Of a stretch of DNA of 21,848 nucleotides, positions 1-11,109 are shown in pieces. The DNA is taken from NCBI GenBank assembly GCA_023515795.1, contig JALGPX010000090.1, positions 5,357 through 27,204 on the forward strand, in the 5' to 3' direction. Positions within the stretch are counted from its first letter, which is position 1. Every line of letters starts with the position of its first letter. The notes under the pieces are model-generated. The model was given only the letters and a program-made list of their open reading frames with translations, was not told where the DNA came from and did not search any database. The stretch comes from Amoeboaphelidium occidentale (lineage: Eukaryota > Aphelidiomycota > Aphelidea). Both the position numbers and the translations under genes were made by a program.

Positions 1-6
1 GATAAG

Positions 7-1465
7 ATGAAACTGTTTCTTGTTGCCTTGTTTATCTTTATTATACTTTTATGCTTAAACATTTCAGTATTCAATTATGTCTTTCCTCCGCATATTCGTT
101 CTCTGGTTCTGATGCTTCTGGGCTCATGGCTGTGGTGTTTGAACTATTTTGCCTTGCTGAAGTTGGGAATCGATATGACCACTTTACTCGCTGTACCTGA
201 GGATAATAAGGAAGTTTTGCATGTAGTTTCTCATTCTGGTACACAAATTACAGATAGTCGGCTGGAGGCATCACCGCTAAGTGCAAGAACGAATGAAATG
301 TCTGGAACACCGCCGTTACAAAAATACCGACGACAAAAGAACAGAGAGGGAATGCTACGGCTCATTCAGTTTATGAGTATTTTGCTTATATTCATTCTGT
401 TTTTATTTCACTTTTACATGGGAGAGTATTTGAGTCCTGCTGATAGCAAACCAAGCGCCGACTCGGCAAATCCCTTCCTGCCGCAGTCTAAAGAAGATGA
501 ATACACTGGAAATTCTGAAACTTATTCGGTTCACATGTTTTTATCTATCTGCTTTGTCGCTCCGGTCATAGTTATGATATTGCCTTTTAATATTCTTTAT
601 CGGAGGGAACGCTGGCAGTTTTGGCTTGCTGTTCGAAGGATTACAATTGGAACATTTGACAGGCCAACATTTTTCGCAGATGTTTTGTTTGCAGATATGC
701 TCACGAGTTACTCAAAAGCTTTGGGTGATATTGTCGTTGCTTGCTGTAGTATCATGTTTGAGCCGACTGAAAATATCTTCACCAGTCGAGTGTGTTCTTC
801 ATCTATAGCTGTTCATCTTGCTGTCGGGTAAAAGCCTTCATAATTTGTTTTCATCTTTTAGGCTTCCGTACTTCTGGCGATTCCGACAATGTCTTGTTGA
901 TTACTATGTCTCCGGGAGGACTCAAACAACTGCATTACTTAACGCATTAAAATACGCATCGATGTTCCTGGTTTTAGGTTTTAGCATGATGAATCAGAGC
1001 TCCATATTCGGGATCAACAGTTACTATCTGTGGATTATTTCTGCCTTCATAAATTCGACGTATTCATTCATTTGGGACATAAAAATGGATTGGAACTTGG
1101 GACAAGTCAGTGCGAAGTATCCGCTACTCCGGAATACATTAATATTCGAGTTTGATCATATTAAATCTTTGGCGTCTGCTATATTCGACAGGAACTCAAA
1201 GCAAGCAATCGTTAGCAGCCCGTTGCCACAATTTACTCTTGCATCAAGCAATGGATCTCCATCTCTGTATTACATGATCATGCTATTGAATTTCATTCTT
1301 AGATTCGCTTGGGCTATACGACTGTTATTGCTTAGATCTCAGCTGATACATAATACCTCGTTTCAGATGTTTCTTATGCAAGTTTTGGAGGTATTTAGGC
1401 GATTTATATGGATCTTCCTTCGAGTAGAGAAACAATGTTTAGATATCACTACATCGCATGAATAA
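7..1465 (+). CDS. ERD1: ERD1-like EXS-domain membrane protein
   Basis: Predicted polytopic membrane protein of the EXS (ERD1/XPR1/SYG1) family. Yeast Erd1 recycles phosphate from the Golgi lumen; XPR1 exports phosphate at the cell surface. Two exons are joined by a 34-nt GT-AG intron at 828-861, giving 474 residues. Exon 1 opens with a hydrophobic helix and a G-S-W-L-W-C-L-N helix typical of ERD1 proteins, followed by a hydrophilic loop (about residues 60-115), more helices, and F-F-A-D-V-L-F-A-D-M-L-T-S. Exon 2 starts exactly at the EXS signature LPYFWRFRQC and ends with the family's terminal R-R-F-I-W-I-F-L-R-V-E block. No SPX domain is present, which favours ERD1 over XPR1/SYG1. The start lies 7 bases from the window edge, so an upstream exon cannot be excluded. 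The stop codon is embedded in AATAAA. Family is confident; Golgi location is inferred. Confidence 0.85.
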
Positions 1466-1466
1466 A
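1461..1466 (+). terminator. AATAAA overlapping the ERD1-like stop codon
   Basis: The last sense codon GAA, stop TAA and next A together spell AATAAA. It is a putative polyadenylation signal, one of nine stop-overlapping hexamers in the window. Confidence 0.6.
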
Positions 1467-1529
1467 TATCGTTTATTTGGTACCAAAATGAAAATGATCC
1501 TATTATATCATTATTGCCATAACGATATT
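1465..1529. repeat. 9-bp inverted repeat with an 11-bp direct repeat
   Basis: AATATCGTT at 1465-1473 is mirrored exactly by AACGATATT at 1521-1529. TGAAAATGATC also occurs twice, near 1490 and 1531. This lies between the ERD1-like gene and the integrase fossil. It may be a remnant end of an element or chance; no function can be assigned. Confidence 0.3.
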
Positions 1530-1547
1530 ATGAAAATGATCTTACAG

Positions 1548-2346
1548 GTAAGAACACGAATAGATGGATTGACAAATTGCAAGACTTTGTTCAAAATTAC
1601 AACTCATCATTTCATACTAGCATCTCAAAGATACCAGAGCAGCTGGAAATGTATGATGAAGCTGAACTGATAAGGAAAAGTATCGCTAACAACAATCGCG
1701 TCACCAACTCTGTAATCAAACGTGGTGACTTTGTAAGATTATTGAATAAACGAGGAGCATTTGAGAAAGAGGGGCAGAGATTCACTTTGAAAGTTTACAT
1801 TGTTGAGGAAGGGGGATTGAATAGTGTACGCGTAGAGGGCAAACATCAAAAGTTTAATACGTTTGAAGTGCTCAAAGTCTCGCCATTGAGTCAAGACATT
1901 GACAACTCATTGAGACAAAAACAACNAAAATTACAACTCATCATTTCATACTAGCATCTCAAAGATACCAGAGCAGCTGGAAATGTATGATGAAGCAGAA
2001 TTGATAAGGAAGAGCATTGCTCACAATAATCGTGTCACCAACTCTGTAATCAAACGAGGTGACTTTGTAAGATTATTGAATAAACGAGGAGCATTTGAGA
2101 AAGAGGGGCAGAGATTCACTTTGAAAGTTTACATTGTTGAGGAAGGGGGATTGAATAGTGTACGTGTAGAAGGCAAGCATCAAAAAGTTCAACTTGTTTG
2201 AGGTGTTGAAGGTTTCCCACTTAAGTCAAGATATCGATAACTCGTTGAGGCAAAAGCAACTTGATATTTACCGAGCAGATAAGCGTATTCGTGAGCGTGA
2301 AGGTATTGAGCCTGATAGGCGAGCTAGCAAACGATTGAGGAAATAG
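1548..2346 (+). mobile_element. Integrase fossil, two tandem fragments
   Basis: This is a fossil of an element with a retroviral-type (RVE superfamily) integrase. Only the C-terminal part remains: the end of the catalytic core (N-Y-N-S-S-F-H region), an SH3/chromo-like DNA-binding part (G-D-F-V-R-L-L-N-K) and a basic tail. Two copies lie head to tail, about 1548-1924 and 1926-2346, joined at an undetermined base (1925). Over their shared length of about 330 bp they are very similar, and most differences fall at third codon positions. The element is clearly broken: the rest of the integrase and all other element genes are missing, with at least two or three breaks. No LTRs or terminal repeats are visible. 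Family is not settled: Ty3/gypsy-like, Polinton/Maverick-like or Ginger-like integrases all share this layout. High copy similarity suggests recent arrival. Confidence 0.65.
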
Positions 2347-2408
2347 ATGAATGGACCCAACGTACAATGAATGCTGATCAAGATAAAGAAATATCATAGG
2401 ATTGATTC

Positions 2409-2414
2409 TTTATT
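2409..2414 (-). terminator. AATAAA overlapping the nuclease-like gene stop codon
   Basis: GAA-TAA-A on the minus strand gives AATAAA, the same register as in the ERD1-like gene. Confidence 0.6.
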
Positions 2415-3354
2415 CAAGAAGACTTTCAGGCGACTGAACGGGGGTTGTTTGAGTGGAGCACAAATAGCATTGAGTGACGATGAAGTGTACGAAACGATAA
2501 ACGACCAGTATCTTTTCATCTCGAACCATCGGGATACCAAGAGCGAATTCATCCGAGGCCCAAACTTGGCCACCATTGTCAATGTAAATGAATTTCCAAT
2601 TACTGGCATTTGAACAAATACCCCAAACATTACAATTTTGCTTCTTCGCATCTTTCCTTGTCCTGAACAACGCAGCGGCCTCCGCGATACACTGCCATAC
2701 ATCATCTTCATCCCATGCTTTCTTGGCTTCAACTGCAATGATGTGTGACTCTTTGGGTGGCGAAAAACTGTTGATATCTTCCCCTCCTGCATGTCCGATA
2801 GTGTAATCGTGTTTTCCTGAAAGCTTTCGCTTCTTGTTCCCAGACACTGATTCAACAGTCATCGACAACTCACAAAAGATTCTCAATTTTCCAGCAAATT
2901 CCTCACGCGCCACAACATCTCGGAGTATAAGATCAATGAACGTTCTCCTACTAGCCTCGGAATTCATCGACCAGACTCGGCAGTTCTTGTCGTATTGATC
3001 TTTGAATCCTTCTGATGGGAAGACTGATTCATCAAGTGCAACATCTTGCCAAAGTTTCCGAACCGTATTCACACCAGTAATGGACGCAATAACGCGATTA
3101 TCCACGCCTCTAAATGTGTGTTCTTCTACATCAGGATTCAACTTTTGGGCAAAAGTGAGTCGCGAGCACCATTCTTTCTCTTTCTGCTCCAATTCAGCCA
3201 ATTGCGATTTAAGCAATGCTAGCCTTCGCTTCTCTCCTTTGCTAGGCCGTTCCTTCGAGTCGAGATCAAGGATTTCCTTGTTGATTTCCTTGATTTCCGT
3301 CTCGACGGCCTCAAGTTTGGCAGCGCAGTATTGGAATTGCTGATTTTGGTCCAT
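2410..3354 (-). CDS. PD-(D/E)XK nuclease-like protein, effector-family type
   Basis: Intact 314-residue single-exon reading frame starting at an ATG. Residues about 10-62 are a charged coiled coil. A PD-(D/E)XK nuclease fold follows: the likely metal ligands are D183 in G-K-H-D-Y and E209/K211 in V-E-A-K, with a downstream Q-C-I-A-E-A-A helix and a G-I-C-S-N-A-S-N-W-K-F strand. This arrangement resembles the restriction-endonuclease-like domains expanded in early-diverging fungi and in the C-terminal parts of Crinkler-type proteins. No signal peptide and no Crinkler N-terminal domain are seen. Its stop is embedded in AATAAA like the host genes. It sits 63 nt from the integrase fossil, so arrival with mobile DNA is possible. 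Nuclease activity is inferred from the motif only. Confidence 0.6.
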   Translation of the reverse strand: MDQNQQFQYCAAKLEAVETEIKEINKEILDLDSKERPSKGEKRRLALLKSQLAELEQKEKEWCSRLTFAQKLNPDVEEHTFRGVDNRVIASITGVNTVRKLWQDVALDESVFPSEGFKDQYDKNCRVWSMNSEASRRTFIDLILRDVVAREEFAGKLRIFCELSMTVESVSGNKKRKLSGKHDYTIGHAGGEDINSFSPPKESHIIAVEAKKAWDEDDVWQCIAEAAALFRTRKDAKKQNCNVWGICSNASNWKFIYIDNGGQVWASDEFALGIPMVRDEKILVVYRFVHFIVTQCYLCSTQTTPVQSPESLLE

Positions 3355-3437
3355 GATAAGAAAAACCGAAAAAGAAATTTCGACGCATGATCCGGCCCGT
3401 TATCAAGTGACGTTTGTCTGGCAAACTCAATGGACTT

Positions 3438-3803
3438 TCACAACGATCTTATTGCCAATTTGTTAATCTTGGCTTCCGAACATTCACATTCATAATAACC
3501 GCTTGAACAGTCGCATCGCTCTTCTTCCCACGGAACCGAATCCTCATAGTGATACTCATATTCATAATTCTGGTCATATTCCTCTTCGAATATCTCGTCT
3601 TCATATACCTCAGATTTGAAATGATGGCACTTCTTAAACTTGATTTTCTGTGAGCATTCACAATGAGAAAAATATCTATCCCTGAGCATCTTCAATGCGA
3701 AATAATTCAGCTGAAGAATACACGTCGCTGAAAGTGACTGAAGAGTTTCCCTATCCATGAATCGCATTATTTCTATCCAGATTTCGATTGGCAATTAGTG
3801 CAT
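3438..3803 (-). pseudogene. F-box protein gene, probably decayed
   Basis: The reading frame begins with a good F-box start (L-P-I-E-I-W-I-E-I-M-R-F-M, then L-Q-S-L-S-A-T-C), which in intact genes recruits targets to SCF ubiquitin ligases through Skp1. The only in-frame upstream ATG (3801-3803) is separated from the F-box by one codon and an in-frame TAA (3795-3797). The next Met lies inside the F-box helix and would remove its conserved L-P. No splice acceptor before the F-box was found. After the F-box come an acidic Tyr/Glu-rich stretch and a Cys-rich patch (C-D-C, C-E-C) rather than WD40 or LRR repeats. It is also one of two genes without a nearby AATARA signal. A sequencing error or non-AUG start would be the alternatives to decay. 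Confidence 0.5.
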
Positions 3804-3841
3804 CGTATTATTAAAAAAATCGCTCTGTTTTCATTGTCGAT

Positions 3842-3899
3842 CCCGCTGACATGATCTACAGATCGACATTCTACCTGCGGGTTTAAGGCTTNTTTTTTT
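3842..3899. other. Nested hairpin followed by an oligo-T run
   Basis: CCCGC (3842-3846) pairs with GCGGG (3877-3881), enclosing GATCT (3853-3857) pairing with AGATC (3860-3864). A run of T with one N (3891-3899) follows on the plus strand. A hairpin plus T-run is compatible with a small Pol III transcript end, but no A/B box, tRNA fold or known snRNA motif was recognised. Confidence 0.25.
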
Positions 3900-3908
3900 A
3901 AGAATAAG

Positions 3909-4365
3909 ATGATCAGATTATTCATACGTAAACCTTTTAATCGCGCTAGCTTAACTTTCTACAGGGACATTTCATAATTCATCAATTCTACGCGCATCAG
4001 AAGTTCCACTGAGTCCTGCGGTGGCTCTGCTCGTTCACAAGAATGGTTTAGAATCTCAATTAGGAAATATCAAAGGGACAGGGCCAAAAGGACGCATTTT
4101 AAAAGGCGATATTATTCTATGGCTGGAGAATGGAAGTAAAAATGCTTCTGCAAAGACGCCTGCGTGGTCTGGGCCCAAGTTGATGGGATTTCACAGTGTT
4201 GGATTCGACTATTTCCCTCAAGTTTCACTACAGAAGGACAAAGCTTTCCCTATTGAGGAGGAAACTGACTTATTTCGGTACCTGGCAGGTGCATCATCCA
4301 GAAAGGCACACAATGAACCATCTATCAAGCAATCTGATATGGACCTCATCGAGTATCTGAAATAG
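3909..4365 (+). CDS. Mitochondrial E3-binding (PSBD) domain mini-protein
   Basis: A 139-residue protein from two exons. Exon 1 (3909-3927) encodes only six codons plus one base; a 37-nt intron (3928-3964) ends in TCTACAG. Splicing gives M-I-R-L-F-I-R-T-F-H-N-S-S, a good mitochondrial presequence. Residues 20-61 match the peripheral subunit-binding domain, which holds dihydrolipoamide dehydrogenase (E3) on 2-oxoacid dehydrogenase complexes: L-S-P-A-V, then K-G-T-G-P-K-G-R-I-L-K-G-D-I. There is no lipoyl domain and no acyltransferase domain, so it is far shorter than fungal Pdx1/E3BP or E2. The C-terminal half is unknown but repeats a short motif (D-L-F-R-Y-L at 108-113, D-L-I-E-Y-L at 133-138). 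The stop is embedded in AATAGA, 7 nt from the converging kinase-sphingomyelinase stop. Likely role: E3 tether; partner unknown. Confidence 0.7.
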
Positions 4366-4366
4366 A
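4361..4366 (+). terminator. AATAGA overlapping the PSBD gene stop codon
   Basis: AAA-TAG-A spells AATAGA, the TAG counterpart of the AATAAA arrangement. Confidence 0.45.
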
Positions 4367-4371
4367 GTCAC

Positions 4372-7742
<3,371 letters not shown>

Positions 7743-8068
7743 CAAAGCTGAAACAATCAAAAATTTCCCATCGACGCAACACGCACTCTTCAGTACAGTG
7801 AGTTCAATCTTGATCGTAACGTAAAGTTAAGATTGTAAGAAGTGCACTGAGACAAGCTACGTTTAATTGGAATATAAAGCTGATCGCAGGCGGCAGAATC
7901 GGTTGATCTCAATGCGAGACATTTAACGTACACTTGAAACTTTAATATCTCCCCTTGCGTCTTCGCAGTAACAGAACAACCCAATAACCTGCGACACCAT
8001 ATCTCAAGCTTCATCCCCATGCTCAAACAAGATTGCGCTTCAATGTCGCTGTTGCTTGATTTCAGCAG
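7743..8068. promoter_or_regulatory. 326-nt divergent promoter region, kinase-sphingomyelinase / kinesin
   Basis: The longest gene-free stretch of the compact half of the window. It separates two divergent start codons and must hold both promoters. A CCAAT pentamer lies at 7981-7985, 84 nt before the kinesin ATG. No TATA box is convincing. It also holds the inverted repeat at 7796-7849. No coding or RNA gene was recognised. Confidence 0.5.
7796..7849. repeat. Two-part inverted repeat in the divergent promoter
   Basis: CAGTG (7796-7800) and CAATCTT (7805-7811) are mirrored by AAGATTG (7829-7835) and CACTG (7845-7849). It could form a stem with one asymmetric internal loop, or be a dyad binding site. 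No known family matches. Confidence 0.35.
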
Positions 8069-11000
8069 ATGACAAAAGTTAAAGTCGTCGTCAGAGTAAA
8101 ACCAATTTTATCCAATGAAGATCATAAGCAAATTATTTCCGTCTTTAACAGCAGCAACGCTTTATCACTGGACAATACAAAAGAGTACAAGTTCGACCAT
8201 GTTTTCGATACACAATCAACACAGGAGGAAGTCTATGATGTGTGCATAAACAACAAGGGCATGCTGAAGGAGTTTCTTAGAGGAGTTAATTGTAGCATTT
8301 TGGCGTACGGTCAAACAGTGAGTTATTCTGAAGTTTCGACTAAGTTCCGTTAGGGCAGCGGCAAGACCTACACAATGGGCACAGCTATTAATGAGTGTGG
8401 CATTATACAGAAATTCATTAGAAATCTATTTTTAGAATTGCATAATCAGGAATTTGAGCTGAGGGCATCTTTTGTAGAACTTTACAATGAAGAACTGAAA
8501 GATTTGTTGAATTCATCGTCTGTTGTAACAATCAGGGAAGACTCTAATGGTAACGTTCAATTATACGGAATACAAGAAAGGATCTGCAGGAACGAAGTTG
8601 AATTAATGGAATGTTTGTCTGTTGGTACGCTGAAGAGGAGCACCGCCTCTACTGATATGAATCTTGTTTCATCGCGATCGCACGGGATATTTATCATTTC
8701 GTTGGAAAGGAAAGCGCAACTAGAAGATAATTACAACGAAAGTCAAAAAAGCTCTTTAGCAGCTGAAGCTTCTTCCAGAGATGATGCTCCGTCGTTAATA
8801 TCCAAGTTTTACTTTGTCGATTTGGCTGGCAGTGAACGTATCAAGAAGACAAAATCAACAGGTGACCGTATGAAGGAAGGTATTGCAATTAATTCAGGTT
8901 TACTTGCGATGGGTAAAGTGATATATGCTCTCAACGATTCTTCCACTGGTCACATTCCTTATCGAGATTCGAAACTGACAAGAATACTGCAAGACTCATT
9001 GGGCGGTAACTCTAATACTCTCATGATTGCCTGTGTTTCGTCTTCTATAGACTCTTTTGGTGAAACAATGTCGACCCTGAATTATGCCAGTAGAGCTATG
9101 AACATCAAGAACTATGGAATTGTTAATGTTGTTAAAAAAGATAATGTGGCACAACTTCAACGGGAAATCGAACGACTCAGAAGGGAATTATTGAGAGTAA
9201 GTGAACTTGAAATGGAGAGAGACTCTCTTTTATTTGAGTTGCAGCAATTGAAAGGAACCTCTGGTGGTCCAACTATGGAAATCAATCCGATCATCCAAAA
9301 GTATAGATCTCAAGTTTCTGAACTAGAAAACAGACTCAAACAGTACTCATCGTCTTCTCTTGTTGTAAAGCCTACAAGCGCAGTCATAGAGAAAGCCAAA
9401 GTCGAGATCCAGCGAGATCAAGAATACATTGAGAAATTGAACGATGGAGAACCAGTTTCACTTGACGCGGATTCTACGGATTTGTTGCTGATTTCTAAGC
9501 TGAGCTCTGATATAGTTATTAAAGAAGAATTAGTTTGTAATCTTGAACGAAGTCAAAAAGAATATCAAGTAATGAAAGAGTCTTATGAGTCAAAGTTGAA
9601 ACAGTTGCAAGACAATTTGGAGAAAGTCGAGAAGGATCGAGATGCAGTAGTCAAAAGCAGTTCTTCTACCTCCAATAATAAGGAAGCTATCCAGAGCGCA
9701 GAAGCCAAAGTACAGAAATTGAATTCTGAAATTTTAAACACAAAGAAAAGATATCAGCAGGAACTCAAAGAGCAGCAAGAGAAACGAATCAAGTATGAAG
9801 TTCTGTTGAGTAAAATGAAGCAAAATCTCGAGGAATTGAAAGAAGAAAAGAGCAGGCTCGTTAGAAAGGTCAAAGACAAAGAATCAGTCATCAAGAAGGA
9901 GCATGATGACAAGATCAAGATTCAAGAAACCAGCAAAAGAAAAGAGAGGGAATACTCTGATAAATTGAAGAAGATGGAGCAAGAACAAAAGAAGACGCAA
10001 TTCATGCTCAAGAGAAGAACCGAGGAATCACTTCAAGCAAAGAGCAAACTCAAGAATGTAATGAGTATTCTCAAGAGCAAGACAACAGCAGTAGCGACAA
10101 CGCCCACAAAGCTTATGAAGAAAATGATAAAAAGATCATTCAATGATATAAGCAGGCGTCCTAAAACCACAGGGTCTATCAAAAATCGTACAGAAGTTGT
10201 AGTTGGTTTCAAAAAGAATATTCTCAATAACATGATCAATGGCATGGTTAAACAGAGACAAAACAATGAAGCGTTAGATCTACTCTTCAGCAAGGTAATC
10301 TCGACCATTACAGACTTATGTTGTAGAGATTGGAACTTATGAACGAAATGGAATCTCTAAACACCGAAAAGGAAATTTTGATAAGAAATCAAAATGAAGA
10401 TGATGATATTGAGGATGCATTATATGAGTTGGACAATCGAACGTTTATCCTCGAAGCAGAAATTAACTATTATAATGCTCGAATAAGCTCAATTCAGCTT
10501 GAGCAGCAACAAAATTCTGCCCCAACATCTCCAATCTCCAATTCAAGCTTACCATTTGAAGTGAGAAGTTCTGACGAGTTGATGAATGGCTGTGTCGAAC
10601 TGCTAAAGTCTCTAGACTTGGATGAAAGCCATTGCCTGCTTCAGATGTTTTTGAATGATTTCGTCGAACTTAGCGTGAAACATGCAAAGGCAGAGCAAGA
10701 ACTTGATAAATCTCAGAAAGAATTGAAAGATACTTTGAAAACATTGGATCTTATGAAGTCTGTGAATGTTTCTTCGTTCTTGGGAGATGATTTTGCAGAC
10801 TTAGATCATGCTCTCGATTCACCACCAAAGGGAGATGATAAACGGAACGGAACAGGAAACATTTTTGAGAGGCTGCATCGAGAACAAACAATTGCTTCCC
10901 AAGCAAAGATGAAGGATACTGTAGGCCTTCATAGAACAAAAAGTGACGAGAATATTCCTTCTCCTAACACAGATGTCTTTATATCAGAAAAAGCATTAGA

Positions 11001-11097
11001 GAAGCTATCAAAATTGAAGATTTCTCTTCAGAAAGCAATTCAGAACAATGAGTCTGTTCAAGATCCTAGTGATAAACATGACGAATTGTCAAAATAG
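8069..11097 (+). CDS. Kinesin-4 family motor protein
   Basis: N-terminal kinesin of 986 residues, three exons, with introns at 8318-8353 (36 nt) and 10295-10326 (32 nt). The first intron splits the P-loop between G-Q-T and G-S-G-K-T. The motor occupies about residues 1-340: P-loop near 81-88, switch I S-S-R-S-H (189-193), switch II D-L-A-G-S-E (239-244), Y-R-D-S-K-L-T-R (286-293) and neck-proximal L-N-Y-A-S-R-A-M-N-I-K-N (325-336). A long coiled coil follows, with the K-R-R-T-E-E segment and the acidic L-E-A-E-I-N-Y-Y-N-A-R-I-S segment typical of KIF4/KIF21-type kinesins. These proteins regulate microtubule plus-end growth on spindles, axons and cilia. The extreme C-terminus is Ser/Asp-rich with no zinc-binding Cys cluster. 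The stop is within AATAGA, 7 nt from the converging aminotransferase stop. Subfamily is likely, not certain. Confidence 0.9.
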
Positions 11098-11098
11098 A
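11093..11098 (+). terminator. AATAGA overlapping the kinesin stop codon
   Basis: AAA-TAG-A gives AATAGA, in the same register as in the PSBD gene. Confidence 0.45.
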
Positions 11099-11103
11099 AC
11101 TTC

Positions 11104-11109
11104 TTTATT
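11104..11109 (-). terminator. AATAAA overlapping the aminotransferase stop codon
   Basis: GAA-TAA-A on the minus strand. It faces the kinesin AATAGA head-on with 5 nt between the two hexamers. Confidence 0.6.

Noticed and set aside
7-1465. SPX-containing XPR1/SYG1 transporter
   Set aside because: No SPX domain precedes the EXS part, and the N-terminal helices fit ERD1; an SPX exon outside the window is possible but not needed.
1548-2346. Firm family name (Ty3/gypsy or Polinton) for the integrase fossil
   Set aside because: Only the C-terminal integrase part remains and the distinguishing genes are absent; either origin is possible.
2394-2855. Open frame of 153 codons on the minus strand overlapping the nuclease-like gene in another frame
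   Set aside because: The competing frame carries the coiled coil, the D/E-x-K motif, a proper ATG and the stop-embedded AATAAA; this one has none of these.
3795-3797. Reassigned stop codon (TAA read as sense) to explain the F-box gene
   Set aside because: TAA, TAG and TGA all end well-supported genes elsewhere in the window, so a non-standard code is not supported.
3842-3899. tRNA or U6 snRNA in the hairpin region
   Set aside because: No acceptor stem, anticodon arm, A/B box or U6-like invariant sequence could be found.
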